A stretch of 36,322 nt of DNA, from NCBI GenBank assembly GCA_009780375.1, contig WRAD01000009.1, positions 1 through 36,322 on the forward strand. Direction: 5' to 3'. Source of the stretch: Bacillota bacterium. GTDB taxonomy: Bacteria; Bacillota; Clostridia; Christensenellales; UBA1242. Positions 14,956 through 24,376 of the stretch are shown here, in pieces; the stretch's first letter is position 1, and each line of letters opens with the position of its first letter. A model generated the notes under the pieces. It was given only the letters and a program-made list of their open reading frames with translations. It was not told where the DNA came from and did no database searches. A program made the translations under genes and the position numbers.

Positions 14956-16023
14956 CTATCCTTCAGCAGTTTCACTTTCCATTTTTAATTTAAAAGTCTT
15001 TTTAACCGCAGGTGCCGGGGTTTTGGTTGGTTGATATACCTTTTTTTGGCTTTTTGTAATTTTTCTTGCATTCTCGAATCGAACATATAAGGAGGTGGTC
15101 AAGAAAATTGTCGAGAAAGTACCTGCAACAAGTCCAAAGAAAATAGGCAATGCAAAATCACGTATAGCAGGTACACCGGCAACAATCAAAACAAAAATAG
15201 GTACAAGCGTTGTAATCATTGTATTCATTGTCCTGCCAAATGTATCCTTAACCGCTTGATCGGTTAACATTTCAGGTGTTAAACGTTTTTCATTATTTTT
15301 TTCCATATTTCGAACTCTGTCAAAAAGAATAAGTGTGTTGTTTAACGAATAACCAATGACGGTAATCAGGGCCGCGATGAATGCCGCATTTATCTGTACC
15401 TGGAATATAATTGTTAAAGCAAACATCACAAGCACATCATGCAAAAGTCCAACAGTCGCCGCAACACCAGACGTAAACTTGAAACGGAACAACATATAAA
15501 GCAATATTGCTCCAAGTGCAGCCACAACCGCAATAATTGTGGTGACGACCCTGTCCATGCTTTGTGCCGCACTTATAAACTCTCCACCCTCAAATTCTCC
15601 AGCAATACCTGCACCAACAAGAGCAGCATTAAGCATAGGTATTATGTCATCTGTCATATCTGCATCGCCTCGGAAAGTGAAGCGAATTTCCACACTGTCA
15701 CCAACAACTTGAGCCTGGATATTTCGTGCATCACGAGAATCTGCGTTCACCGTTTGTGTGAATATATTTCGTACTTCCTGACGTTGTTCTGTTGGGTCGG
15801 TTAGGTTATTTACACGTAAGACATAACCACCTGTGAAATCAAGACCCAAGTTCATACCAACCGTCAATGCAACAATAAGACCAATAACAACAAGCAGGGC
15901 AGGTACTAATGCATACCATTTTCCTTTTTTTGCAATCTTGAAAGAAGGATCTTTAAACTTGGAAACAAGACCCATATAGGCTTTCTTTTCTTTATTCACA
16001 ACGTTTTTTTCTTGTTCTTCCAT
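14956..16023 (-). CDS. secF: Protein translocase subunit SecF
   Basis: Membrane partner of SecD that uses the proton motive force to help pull proteins through SecYEG. About 355 aa. First helix and GLDFTGGYVLRV (the D/F family LGxDFxGG motif), a periplasmic/extracellular domain, then five more helices with VIGYSLNNTLILFDRVRN, the hallmark of SecF. The track start at 16029 is replaced by the second ATG at 16023 (MEEQEKNV) because AAGGA sits 6 nt before it but abuts the first. It lies 33 nt downstream of secD, in one operon, and is closed by a terminator. Confidence 0.96.
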   Translation of the reverse strand: MEEQEKNVVNKEKKAYMGLVSKFKDPSFKIAKKGKWYALVPALLVVIGLIVALTVGMNLGLDFTGGYVLRVNNLTDPTEQRQEVRNIFTQTVNADSRDARNIQAQVVGDSVEIRFTFRGDADMTDDIIPMLNAALVGAGIAGEFEGGEFISAAQSMDRVVTTIIAVVAALGAILLYMLFRFKFTSGVAATVGLLHDVLVMFALTIIFQVQINAAFIAALITVIGYSLNNTLILFDRVRNMEKNNEKRLTPEMLTDQAVKDTFGRTMNTMITTLVPIFVLIVAGVPAIRDFALPIFFGLVAGTFSTIFLTTSLYVRFENARKITKSQKKVYQPTKTPAPAVKKTFKLKMESETAEG

Positions 16024-16056
16024 ACCCATTCCTTAATTAAGTTAGTTAACGGTTTC

Positions 16057-17478
16057 TTATGCCAGCTGTGTTCCACCAAGATTAAGCTTTCTTTTAGGTT
16101 TCTTGCTTGATATAACTCTGCCTTTTCCTTCAATAATTTCTGCATCACCACCTTCAAGTGTTTGTTGTTGCTTGAGGCGAAGTCTTTTGGCATTATTCGG
16201 GTTGATATAAAGATATAATTTTGCAAATTGTCTTGTAACAAACAATGAACAGAACATCGAGATAACAACACCAAGAAGTAATACAATTGCGAACCCTTGA
16301 ATTGGACCAGTTCCGAGAAGGTATAAAACACCCGCCGCAATAATTGTTGTAATATTCGCATCAAAAATTGTCCAAAACGATTTTTTAAATCCACTTTCAA
16401 CCGCTATGCCCATACGTTTACCACTCTTATATTCGTCTTTAACACGTTCAAATATAATAATATTCGCATCAACAGCCATTGCAAGTGCCAATATTATACC
16501 AGCAATTCCAGGCAATGTAAGTTGTACGATTGGAGTAATGGCAAGTGCCCCCATAAACAAGATTGCATATACAAGGATAGACAGATTTGACAATAATCCA
16601 AGATCACCATAAATAAGAAACATAAACAAGAACATAAATACGATTGCAACTATAAAAGCAATGACACCCGCCATTAATGCACCTTCACCAAGTGTTGCAC
16701 TTATGATACTTGATTCACTTAATTCCAAATTAACCGCAAATAAACCACTCTCGATTTGAGTACGCAAGTGTTGTGCGGCCGCTTGTGTTCTGAATTCTGG
16801 ACTTGAAATGGTTGCCGTGTTATCCACACCAACGTTTACATCACGGATAACAGGGTTAGAAATTTGTCTGCCATTTGCAAATATATAAAGCGAATTATTT
16901 TCACCAACCGTTCTTACTGCATCACGAAATAATTCTCCACCACGATTAGTAAAATGTATACGAACACCAAACTCGCCAAGTTGTGGTTGGGCAATCGAAA
17001 CCCTACTTATATGACTTGTTCCTTCAACAACGAACAGAATATCTGATTCATTTGGTGAACGCCTGAAATCAAGTTCCGCAGGCTCGCCAATAACTTGCAA
17101 TAATTCTTGGGTATCGTGCATACCTGGTGCCTCTATACGAATTTGATTTGAACCTTGACGCATGACATTTGCCTCGGTCAATCCACGTCCTGCAAGCATA
17201 TTTTCAAGTCGTTGCACCGTTGCACGCATTTGACTCGCACTTGGGTTGCCTTCGGCCTCAAAAATTGCCAACACACCACCTTGCAAATCTATACCCATCC
17301 TTTGCTGGATTCCACCCCAAAAGCCTCGATATGTCGTAGATGTAAATGGAATCCTAAATGAACCAAAAGTTAGAAAAAGTCCAAGTCCGACAAGCAATAA
17401 AATAACACAGAACTTTACAATAGCTTTGTTCCGTGTCATAACACCTCTTGTTCGTACCGTTGCTACACTTTTTGCCAT
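16057..17478 (-). CDS. secD: Protein translocase subunit SecD
   Basis: 473 aa. N-terminal membrane helix, then MGIDLQGGVLAIFEAE (conserved GxDLxGG), the large extracytoplasmic P1 domain, and a C-terminal block of five helices with AMAVDANIIIFERVKDE. The basic C-terminal tail (KKPKRKLNLGG) is cytosolic. First gene of the secD-secF operon, with its own consensus promoter and the Shine-Dalgarno GAGGATAGGA. Downstream secF is a separate polypeptide and not fused as in some relatives. Confidence 0.96.
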   Translation of the reverse strand: MAKSVATVRTRGVMTRNKAIVKFCVILLLVGLGLFLTFGSFRIPFTSTTYRGFWGGIQQRMGIDLQGGVLAIFEAEGNPSASQMRATVQRLENMLAGRGLTEANVMRQGSNQIRIEAPGMHDTQELLQVIGEPAELDFRRSPNESDILFVVEGTSHISRVSIAQPQLGEFGVRIHFTNRGGELFRDAVRTVGENNSLYIFANGRQISNPVIRDVNVGVDNTATISSPEFRTQAAAQHLRTQIESGLFAVNLELSESSIISATLGEGALMAGVIAFIVAIVFMFLFMFLIYGDLGLLSNLSILVYAILFMGALAITPIVQLTLPGIAGIILALAMAVDANIIIFERVKDEYKSGKRMGIAVESGFKKSFWTIFDANITTIIAAGVLYLLGTGPIQGFAIVLLLGVVISMFCSLFVTRQFAKLYLYINPNNAKRLRLKQQQTLEGGDAEIIEGKGRVISSKKPKRKLNLGGTQLA

Positions 17479-17494
17479 ATTATCCTATCCTCAA

Positions 17495-17523
17495 ATTCTA
17501 CAATATACATCATCTCTCGTCAA
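17495..17523 (-). promoter_or_regulatory. secD-secF promoter
   Basis: Minus strand TTGACG, 17-nt spacer, TAGAAT, ending 16 nt before the ATG. The gap carries the Shine-Dalgarno. Confidence 0.8.
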
Positions 17524-17600
17524 GGGTTATCATCCAAAACATCCCAATTTAATGATACCCATTTTAAATGAATATTATCAACTTACCATAAAATGTTTTT

Positions 17601-17640
17601 TTGAAAGAATGCTCGTCGCAATTGACGAGCATTCTTTCGA
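17601..17640. repeat. Perfect inverted repeat between rpsU and secD
   Basis: GAAAGAATGCTCGTC and GACGAGCATTCTTTC (15 bp, extendable by two pairs) around GCAATT. It lies 3' of rpsU, but on that strand it is followed by an A-run and not a T-run. On the plus strand the T-run precedes the stem. So it is not a canonical intrinsic terminator in either direction. Confidence 0.85.
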
Positions 17641-17682
17641 TACTGGGATATGTAATAATCAAAATGACCAAGAATCTATAAA

Positions 17683-17877
17683 TTAAAATCCACCTTTACT
17701 GTCTTTCTTTGCACGCTTACGTGCTGCTTCACTCTTTCTTTTTCTCTTTACCGATGGCTTTACATATTCTTCTTGCTTGCGCATGTCACCGATGATACCA
17801 TCACGCTGGACTTTACGCTTGAATCGTTTCATAGCGGATTCTAGACTCTCATTTTCTCCAACAACAATCATAGTCAT
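17683..17877 (-). CDS. rpsU: 30S ribosomal protein S21
   Basis: 64 aa basic protein of the small subunit. [22 protein letters not shown] followed by [19 protein letters not shown] is the S21 pattern. The track ORF starts 21 codons earlier at a GTG. I choose 17877 because it matches the family and has GGGGTGA about 8 nt upstream. A start at the next ATG (MIVVGEN) is also possible. Monocistronic, with a consensus promoter about 50 nt upstream, divergent from the GDPD gene. Confidence 0.93.
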   Translation of the reverse strand: MTMIVVGENESLESAMKRFKRKVQRDGIIGDMRKQEEYVKPSVKRKRKSEAARKRAKKDSKGGF

Positions 17878-17924
17878 ATTAAATTTCACCCCGCTTTTAA
17901 CACCAAGTTGGTTATTATTAAATA

Positions 17925-17954
17925 ATATAATGCACTTCACATATACTTGTCAAG
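17925..17954 (-). promoter_or_regulatory. rpsU promoter
   Basis: Minus strand TTGACA, 18-nt spacer, TTATAT, with a leader of about 40 nt before the ATG at 17877. Confidence 0.7.
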
Positions 17955-17970
17955 TATTTTCTTATCAACA

Positions 17971-17999
17971 TGGCAAAGTCAATTTTATTATGATATACT
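17971..17999 (+). promoter_or_regulatory. Promoter of the GDPD-like gene (leaderless)
   Basis: TGGCAA, 17-nt spacer, TATACT with TG upstream, ending 7 nt before the ATG at 18007. The placement rejects the track start at 17947, which lies upstream of this promoter. Confidence 0.65.
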
Positions 18000-18006
18000 T
18001 GAACTT

Positions 18007-18891
18007 ATGACAAGAACAAAGAAAATTCTACTTGGTTCACTTGCAGGTACTTTGATTTTTGCCGTGGGAATCTCTGCAGGCATTGGTGTTGCAATCGGTG
18101 CATTAGGGATGGGGCAGACCCGAGTAGCCGTTCTTAACATAACCGAAGGTTTTCGAATACATCAACGTATCGCCCATGCTATGGGAGGAATCGATGGCAG
18201 AATACATACGAACAGTCTCGAAGCATTTAACCTCGCATATCAAAACGGTTTTCGTGTGTTTGAAATTGATTTGAGATTAATAGGTGAAAATCAAACAGAT
18301 TTGGTTGCAATGCATTCTATAGGAACTTATAACCGCTTTGTAAATGCAAACTTTACCCATGAGAGCCAGGTAACTCTTGATAAATTTCTAAATACAAAAA
18401 TATATGGACAATATACACCACTTGCATGGCGTGATGTCGTTCAACTTATGTATGACAACCCAGAAATCTATATCGTAGTTGACGGAAAATATTCAACTTA
18501 TGAACTTGTGGTTTTACAATACCAGATTCTTGTGACCGAGGTCCAAGAAAAATATAACTATGCACAAATACTTTCTCGTATTGTTCCATATATCTACCAC
18601 GAGTCGATGTTTTATTGGATTAACAAAGTCTATCAATTTCCTGAATATATTTTTGCACATTACATTTATCATCCAAGTTTCAATCGCATAGTAAACTTTA
18701 TTGCAATGACACCACAAATTACCGCAGTGGCAATAAGTTTCAGAAGACTTGATTCACCTGGTTTTGCAAATCGTCTTGCTAACCATGGTGTTGTTTTATA
18801 TGTCCATACAATCTTTTCTGAATCAAATTTCCAGCGTATGCAAAGGCGTGGTGCATATGGCATGATAACTCCGTTGCTTTCACCAAATTAA
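18007..18891 (+). CDS. Membrane-anchored glycerophosphodiester phosphodiesterase-like protein
   Basis: 294 aa. An N-terminal signal anchor (LLGSLAGTLIFAVGISAGIGVAIGAL) and then a domain with the GDPD pattern: RIAHAMGG (catalytic AHRG-like histidine), TNSLEAFNLAYQNGFRVFEIDLRL (xExD metal ligands) and VAMHS in place of the usual HD. Later YIVVDGK matches the strand that carries another metal ligand. The family hydrolyses glycerophosphodiesters or related phosphodiesters outside the membrane. The catalytic core is recognisable but substitutions mean the substrate is uncertain. The start follows from the leaderless promoter and from the signal anchor. It is 51 bp upstream of parE, which has its own promoter. 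Confidence 0.78.
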   Translation: MTRTKKILLGSLAGTLIFAVGISAGIGVAIGALGMGQTRVAVLNITEGFRIHQRIAHAMGGIDGRIHTNSLEAFNLAYQNGFRVFEIDLRLIGENQTDLVAMHSIGTYNRFVNANFTHESQVTLDKFLNTKIYGQYTPLAWRDVVQLMYDNPEIYIVVDGKYSTYELVVLQYQILVTEVQEKYNYAQILSRIVPYIYHESMFYWINKVYQFPEYIFAHYIYHPSFNRIVNFIAMTPQITAVAISFRRLDSPGFANRLANHGVVLYVHTIFSESNFQRMQRRGAYGMITPLLSPN

Positions 18892-18908
18892 ACTTTATGA
18901 TATCTGGT

Positions 18909-18936
18909 TTGACAGATTGTCTATTTATGCTACTAT
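18909..18936 (+). promoter_or_regulatory. parE promoter (leaderless)
   Basis: TTGACA, 16-nt spacer, TACTAT with TG upstream. The -10 ends 6 nt before the ATG at 18943, and no Shine-Dalgarno is present. Confidence 0.8.
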
Positions 18937-18942
18937 GTAACT

Positions 18943-20991
18943 ATGGCAGAAGAAAAGAAGCAACAAGAATATACCTCAAGTAAAATCCAGGTCCTTGAGG
19001 GACTTAATGCGGTTAGGATGCGACCAGGTATGTATATTGGTTCAACAGGAATCAAAGGACTTCATCACCTTTTATGGGAAATCGTAGATAATGGTATCGA
19101 TGAACTTGCAAACGGTTATGGAACAGAAATGACGGTGACATTACACAAAGATGGTTCCGCATCTGTTGAGGATAATGGTCGAGGTGTTCCTGTAGATATT
19201 CACCCACAATTAAAAGTCAGTGGTGTGGAAGTGGTATTCACTCAACTTCATGCAGGGGGAAAGTTTGGTGGTGATAATTACAATTACAGTGGAGGCCTTC
19301 ATGGTGTAGGTGCGTCTGTAACAAATGCATTGTCCGATTGGTGTGAGGTGCGTGTTTATAAGAAATGGCAAGAACATTTTATAAGATTCAGTCCAAAAAC
19401 AACAGGAGAAGGTACAAACAAAAAAACTCAATACGGTCTTGCAGATGCCCCGCTTAAGGTTATTGGTAAAACCAACAAACAGGGTACTCACGTTACTTTC
19501 TTGCCTGCAAAGGAAATGTTTAAAAGTGCAACATTCTCAAACGATACGGTAAATAAACGGCTAAAGGAACTTGCCTTTCTTAACAAAGGCATCCAAATTA
19601 CTTTTATTGATGAAAGGGTAGATCAAAACGAAGAAACCGAATCGGATGATATTGCAAATGTGACATATAAATATGATGGAGGTATCGCTGATTTTGTTAC
19701 ATACCTCAATGAAAATAAAGAACCACTTTACCAAACTCCACTTTTATGTGAAGGTGAGGCAAGTACTATACAAGTCGCATTCAGTATTCAACATAACGAC
19801 AGTCACAGTGACAGTGTCTTCAGTTATGTCAACAACATCCCAACATCCGAAGGCGGTACGCACGAAACAGGTTTCAAAACCGCGCTTACAAAAGCTTTTA
19901 ACCAAATCGCAAAAAATAATAATATGGTCAAGGAAAAGGATACCGCACTTCAGGGTGAAGATTATAGAGAAGGTATTACCGCCGTTCTGAGTATCAAAAT
20001 GCGTGAAGTACAATTCGAGGGACAAACCAAAACTAAACTTGGAAACCCAGAGGCCAAAACCGAAGTCGAACAATTTACATATGCCGCACTTATGGAGCAT
20101 TTTAAAGACATTGACAAAGATAAGAAAAAAATGCAATTGTTTGAAACACTTCTTAACAAAGCAAAATCCGCGGCCAAAGTTCGAGAAGCGGTACGTCGTG
20201 CAAAAGAAATTACACGTGCAAAAAACTCTATAGATGGTGGAATTCTTATAGGAAAACTTGCAAGTTGTACCGGACGCACTCCGGAAAATAACGAATTGTT
20301 TATTGTCGAGGGTGATTCTGCGGGCGGAACCGCAAAAGTCGCACGTGACAGATCAATCCAAGCGATCTTGCCATTAAAAGGAAAACCACTTAATGCCGAG
20401 AAAAAACGCCTTGATCAGGTTCTTGATAACGATGAATTTCGCACAATTATATCTGCAATTGGTACAAGCATAGGTGAAGATTTTACACTTGAAAACCTTA
20501 AATATCACAAAGTTATTATAATGGCCGATGCCGATCAAGACGGGGCACATATCAGGGCAATTCTTTTGACATTTTTATATCGTTATATGAAACCACTCAT
20601 TACCGAAGGGCATGTTTATATTGGTATGCCACCACTATATAAACTTTATAAAAAAGATTTTTCTGCTTATGCATATGACGAGGAAGAACTTCGACAACTT
20701 ACCGCGAAATATAAAGGTACAATTCAACGATACAAAGGTCTTGGTGAGATGAACGCCGACCAACTTTGGGATACAACAATGAACCCAAAGTCAAGAAAAC
20801 TTTGCAAGGTCACACTTGATGATGCCGCATATGCCGAGCAACTTATATCAACACTGATGGGGGATAATATTGACAGTCGAAAAGAATATATCTCAAAACA
20901 CGCAAATTTTAACAAACAAGATAATCTCGCATCGAAAATGGTTAAAACAAAAGTAGAAAAAACAACAGATGTCCAGCAAGAAGCAGGTTAG
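18943..20991 (+). CDS. parE: Type IIA topoisomerase B subunit, ParE-like
   Basis: 682 aa ATPase subunit. GHKL ATPase: IVDNGIDEL (N box), EDNGRGVPVD (G1), GGLHGVGASVTNALS (G2), and the QTK loop in FEGQTKTKLGN. TOPRIM domain: FIVEGDSAGG (metal glutamate), LPLKGKPLN, ADADQDGAHI. It ends with RYKGLGEMNADQLWDTTM. Length fits ParE or the short GyrB class. I favour topoisomerase IV because the partner A subunit encoded next lacks a recognisable gyrase-type GyrA box. The pair removes supercoils and decatenates chromosomes. Start codon follows a promoter directly. Confidence 0.88.
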   Translation: MAEEKKQQEYTSSKIQVLEGLNAVRMRPGMYIGSTGIKGLHHLLWEIVDNGIDELANGYGTEMTVTLHKDGSASVEDNGRGVPVDIHPQLKVSGVEVVFTQLHAGGKFGGDNYNYSGGLHGVGASVTNALSDWCEVRVYKKWQEHFIRFSPKTTGEGTNKKTQYGLADAPLKVIGKTNKQGTHVTFLPAKEMFKSATFSNDTVNKRLKELAFLNKGIQITFIDERVDQNEETESDDIANVTYKYDGGIADFVTYLNENKEPLYQTPLLCEGEASTIQVAFSIQHNDSHSDSVFSYVNNIPTSEGGTHETGFKTALTKAFNQIAKNNNMVKEKDTALQGEDYREGITAVLSIKMREVQFEGQTKTKLGNPEAKTEVEQFTYAALMEHFKDIDKDKKKMQLFETLLNKAKSAAKVREAVRRAKEITRAKNSIDGGILIGKLASCTGRTPENNELFIVEGDSAGGTAKVARDRSIQAILPLKGKPLNAEKKRLDQVLDNDEFRTIISAIGTSIGEDFTLENLKYHKVIIMADADQDGAHIRAILLTFLYRYMKPLITEGHVYIGMPPLYKLYKKDFSAYAYDEEELRQLTAKYKGTIQRYKGLGEMNADQLWDTTMNPKSRKLCKVTLDDAAYAEQLISTLMGDNIDSRKEYISKHANFNKQDNLASKMVKTKVEKTTDVQQEAG

Positions 20992-21040
20992 AAAAATTCC
21001 CCAGTCAAACTTTGGTATAGTTATACATGAAACATCGTTG

Positions 21041-21089
21041 AAAATCATTTAAAAAGCAACTCATCAAGAATTGCTTTTTAAATGATTTT
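21041..21089. terminator. Long bidirectional terminator between parE and a small minus gene
   Basis: Perfect 19-bp stem (AAAATCATTTAAAAAGCAA with its complement) and an 11-nt loop. Both arms end in A/T-rich tracts. It sits exactly between the parE stop and the stop of the 50-aa gene. Confidence 0.75.
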
Positions 21090-21092
21090 GTC

Positions 21093-21245
21093 CTAATCAA
21101 TATAGGTATTACGCCATACATATTTGTTAGGATAATACGGACCTTCTACTTCGAGAAGCGGCACAAGTCTATTTCTACAGTAATATTCGGTTGTATATGT
21201 CGCGATTGGTTGTCCATTGTAATAAATTACTTCTTCATGATACAT
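21093..21245 (-). CDS. Tyrosine-rich 50-aa protein (missed by the ORF track)
   Basis: A 50-codon frame on the minus strand with ATG at 21245 and stop TAG. Start is supported by TAGGAGA 7 nt upstream; a perfect promoter (TTGACA, 17 nt, TATAAT) lies about 40 nt further up, and the shared hairpin terminator follows. The protein begins MYHEEVIYYNGQPIATYTTEYY and contains LEVEGPYYPNKYVW; ten of 50 residues are tyrosine. No signal peptide or membrane helix. I do not recognise a family. Promoter, ribosome site and terminator together make this a convincing real gene of unknown role. Confidence 0.75.
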   Translation of the reverse strand: MYHEEVIYYNGQPIATYTTEYYCRNRLVPLLEVEGPYYPNKYVWRNTYID

Positions 21246-21282
21246 ATTGGTATCTCCTAGCAATTTTTAATTTGGATAACCA

Positions 21283-21311
21283 ATTATAACATATTTAACA
21301 TACTTTGTCAA
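21283..21311 (-). promoter_or_regulatory. Perfect consensus promoter of the tyrosine-rich gene
   Basis: Minus strand TTGACA, 17-nt spacer, TATAAT, 37 nt before the ATG. Confidence 0.88.
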
Positions 21312-21324
21312 CAAAATAAAGAAT

Positions 21325-21353
21325 TTGCCTTATTTTTAAATTTGTGCTAGATT
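21325..21353 (+). promoter_or_regulatory. parC promoter (nearly leaderless)
   Basis: TTGCCT, 17-nt spacer, TAGATT with TG upstream, ending 10 nt before the ATG at 21364. The leader would be about 3-4 nt. Confidence 0.65.
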
Positions 21354-21363
21354 GAAACTGTAT

Positions 21364-24033
21364 ATGAGCAACAAAGGTAAAAATAAGGACCATATAATAG
21401 CAAATATTGATGAAGTTGTCGCAATTTCTGATGCCGATTTGGTTGCCGATGCCACAAAGTCCGATGAATACAAAGGATACAAAGCAAATTCAAAAAAGCG
21501 AGAAGGACACATATTTGAAAAACCTGAAGAATTTCAAACTGATGATGGTGGAACACTTATACATAAAAATTTGTCACAAGTAATGCACGAGAGTATGATC
21601 CCATATTCCGAATTTGTTATCCTTGACAGGGCACTGCCACGCGTAGAAGATGGATTAAAACCGGTTCAGCGTCGCATCCTTTTTGCGATGAATGAACTAG
21701 GCCTTACACCAGAAAAACCTTTTCGAAAATCTGCGGGTATCGTAGGTGAATGTCTAGGTAAATATCACCCCCATGGTGACACTTCTGTTTATGATGCAAT
21801 GGTACGAATGGCCCAACCATTCAACCTTAATATGCCACTTGTTTTGGGTCAAGGTAACTTTGGGTCTGAAGACGGCGATCCACCTGCGGCAATGCGTTAT
21901 ACCGAAGCAAAACTAAGTCCACTTGCAATGGAACTTCTTCGTGATATCGATAAAGAAACTGTTCCGTTTTCACTTAATTTTGATGATCGTTTTGTTGAAC
22001 CTGATATTTTACCAGGCAGATTTCCAAATCTTTTGACAAATGGTGCAACAGGCATTGCCGTAGGTCTTGCCACAAATATTCCGCCGCATAACTTGTCCGA
22101 AGTAATTGATGCACATATCGCATTCATTGATAACCCAAAAATTACTTTACCCCAAGTCATGAAAATAATACGCGGTCCAGATTTTCCAACCGGTGGCTAC
22201 GTTATAACTGGTGAAGATCTTGTGCGTGCCTATGAAACAGGTAAAGGCAAGGTAATAATGCGTGCAAAAGTACACATTGAAATTGATAATAATGACCGTA
22301 AGAGCATTGTTATAACCGAACTTCCTTACCAAGTTAACAAAGTAACCCTCCAACGTCACATAGCAGATATTCGCGAACAAAAAAAAGGTGTTCTAAGTGG
22401 CATTCAAGAAATTCGTGATGAATCGGATCGTAAGGGAATGAGGGTAGTAATAAAAGTCAAAAATGGCTTTGACCCAAAAGAAATCACCGAACTTTTATTC
22501 AAATTTACAAACCTTCAATGCAATTACAATATAAACATGGTTGCAATTGCAAATGGTAAACCAAGGTTGATGGGTTTAATGAAACTCATCCAATATTACT
22601 GTGAATATCAACGTGAGGTTATTTATAAACGCTGTGTCTATGAACTTAACCATGCAAAAGATCGTGCACATATAATCGAAGGGCTTTTGGTTGCAATTAA
22701 AAATATTGACGAAGTTATTCGTATTATCAAAACTTCTAAACATACAACCGAAGCACGCGGACGTTTGCGTGAAACATTTGAACTAAGTGAACGCCAGGCT
22801 CAGGCAATCCTTGACTTGCGACTTGCAAGACTTACAAGTCTCGAGGTTTATAAACTTGAACAAGAACTTGCAGAACTTCTTAAAACAATTGATAGACTCG
22901 AAAAAATTATTGCCTCAAAACGTCTCCAGTTTGAAGAAGTTAAAAAAGAACTTCTTGAAATTAAACGAAAACATAGAATAGAACGAAGAAGTAAAATTGT
23001 AGGAAAGATTGAAGATGCGATAATCACTGCCGATGATGATGAGAAACCTGTTGAAGAGGTTGTTATAACCCTGACCGCCCAAGGCACAATCAAGCGAATG
23101 AGTGCAAAGCATTTTGGTATGTCACAAACCGAATTTAAATCGGGAATGGGATTATATGAAACAAACCTCGTTGTAATCGCGACACAAACAAACAAATTAT
23201 TGTATATCTTTACTAATCTGGGAAACTGTTTCAAAATCGAAGTCGGCGATGTGCCTGAATGCCGCCTGAAGGAAAAAGGAATTGTGCTTGATAAACTCTT
23301 CAAGGGTACACTTGAAAACGAAAAAGCAATTGCAGTTTATGCAGTTGTGCCTGATATGCTTCCACAAGAACGTGAAAGTGCCAAAAAGGTGGATAAGAAA
23401 AAAGATGGCAAAGTTGAAGAAGTTACATTATCAAACGAACTTGTATGGCTTACAAAATTTGGTATGATAAAGAGAAGTACATGGCAGGAAAGTTGTGGCA
23501 TAATCAAATCAACATTCCAGTGTGGCAAACTTACACGTGAAGATGATGAAATCTTACGTGTAGACGAATTTAATATAGGCGATAAACTTGTACTTCTTAC
23601 CGCAAATGGCATGGTACTTCACGCTACAACTGGTGATGTTCCTGTCCAAGGTCGTATTGCTGGTGGCGTCAAGGGTATAAATCTTGCCGACGATGATCAC
23701 TGTGTATGTAATTGTGTTGCAAAAACTTTTCTTGTTGCAATTACGAACAAAGGAAATATTAAACGCACAGATCTTAAAAATATTGAAAAAATGGTTCGAT
23801 ATCGTAAAGGACTTGTGTTTGGGCAACTTGGTAAAGACGAAAAAATCATTTTCGCATCAACCGTCAAGGGTGATGAAGATCTCGTTGCAAATCTTGTAGA
23901 TAATAATCTAATTCACATTCCGATTGATAAAATTCCATTAACAGATCGTTCAGGCAAATTTAAACAATTCCCACAACAATCGGGCATAACCGTTGTATCT
24001 GCTTTTATTCACCGCAGACGAAAAAATAACTAA
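21364..24033 (+). CDS. parC: Type IIA topoisomerase A subunit, ParC-like
   Basis: 889 aa from the ATG (the track uses a TTG 12 nt earlier that overlaps the -10 box). DNA breakage-reunion domain: [60 protein letters not shown] with the active-site tyrosine in RYTE, and [16 protein letters not shown] long coiled-coil segment (about residues 470-560) follows, then the C-terminal beta-pinwheel. The gyrase signature QRRGGKG is not seen at the expected site, where [15 protein letters not shown] stands, so a relaxing/decatenating enzyme is favoured over gyrase. It resembles the Clostridia topoisomerase with [13 protein letters not shown]. Works with the ParE-like subunit encoded 370 bp upstream. Confidence 0.88.
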   Translation: MSNKGKNKDHIIANIDEVVAISDADLVADATKSDEYKGYKANSKKREGHIFEKPEEFQTDDGGTLIHKNLSQVMHESMIPYSEFVILDRALPRVEDGLKPVQRRILFAMNELGLTPEKPFRKSAGIVGECLGKYHPHGDTSVYDAMVRMAQPFNLNMPLVLGQGNFGSEDGDPPAAMRYTEAKLSPLAMELLRDIDKETVPFSLNFDDRFVEPDILPGRFPNLLTNGATGIAVGLATNIPPHNLSEVIDAHIAFIDNPKITLPQVMKIIRGPDFPTGGYVITGEDLVRAYETGKGKVIMRAKVHIEIDNNDRKSIVITELPYQVNKVTLQRHIADIREQKKGVLSGIQEIRDESDRKGMRVVIKVKNGFDPKEITELLFKFTNLQCNYNINMVAIANGKPRLMGLMKLIQYYCEYQREVIYKRCVYELNHAKDRAHIIEGLLVAIKNIDEVIRIIKTSKHTTEARGRLRETFELSERQAQAILDLRLARLTSLEVYKLEQELAELLKTIDRLEKIIASKRLQFEEVKKELLEIKRKHRIERRSKIVGKIEDAIITADDDEKPVEEVVITLTAQGTIKRMSAKHFGMSQTEFKSGMGLYETNLVVIATQTNKLLYIFTNLGNCFKIEVGDVPECRLKEKGIVLDKLFKGTLENEKAIAVYAVVPDMLPQERESAKKVDKKKDGKVEEVTLSNELVWLTKFGMIKRSTWQESCGIIKSTFQCGKLTREDDEILRVDEFNIGDKLVLLTANGMVLHATTGDVPVQGRIAGGVKGINLADDDHCVCNCVAKTFLVAITNKGNIKRTDLKNIEKMVRYRKGLVFGQLGKDEKIIFASTVKGDEDLVANLVDNNLIHIPIDKIPLTDRSGKFKQFPQQSGITVVSAFIHRRRKNN

Positions 24034-24064
24034 GTATATTTTCTTTTAATATAAGCTGATAAAC

Positions 24065-24370
24065 TCAGGAATTGTGATATACATCAATAACGCTTTGCTG
24101 TAATTGTTCATCTGTTACTTGAATTATACTGTCTTCATCTTCGGGGGATACCAAAAAAATAACCGCAACGTCTTCGTCGTCGTCAACCGGTCTCAATATT
24201 GCATACATTTTGTCCTCGAATGGCACAATTGCTATCTGTTCAAATTCCTCAACTTCGCCACCATCGGTGTGCATAAAAATATTTTCGTCATTATCTTTAT
24301 CAAGCAACAAAGAAAGCAAACTCACATCTGCTTCATCTTCAACATTGTCTTTAATTTGTTTATCTGACAT
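24065..24370 (-). CDS. DUF1292 family protein (YrzB-like)
   Basis: 101 aa, strongly acidic. It begins with a variable tail and continues EEFEQIAIVPFEDKMYAILRPVDDDEDVAVIFLV, the DUF1292 pattern (short beta domain for which the biochemical role is unknown). In Bacillus and many Clostridia yrzB sits next to yrrK/yqgF, and here it is in the same operon with a ferredoxin gene between. The track start is a GTG at 24376; I choose the ATG at 24370 (MSDKQIKD), with TAGGTG before it. It converges on parC with 31 bp between stops and no clear terminator. Confidence 0.82.
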   Translation of the reverse strand: MSDKQIKDNVEDEADVSLLSLLLDKDNDENIFMHTDGGEVEEFEQIAIVPFEDKMYAILRPVDDDEDVAVIFLVSPEDEDSIIQVTDEQLQQSVIDVYHNS

Positions 24371-24376
24371 AATCAC

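Noticed and set aside
19744-20136. 130-aa minus-strand ORF inside parE, and similar long ORFs inside parC (22848-23303), der (11447-11896) and secD
   Set aside because: They lie fully opposite strongly conserved genes, have no ribosome site and read as typical shadow translations.
20992-21040. Extra gene in the first part of the parE-parC gap
   Set aside because: No frame or promoter signal is visible before the hairpin at 21041.
18943-24033. gyrB/gyrA
   Set aside because: The A subunit lacks a recognisable QRRGGKG-type GyrA box, and the sequence resembles the topoisomerase IV-like paralogue of Clostridia; gyrase cannot be fully excluded.
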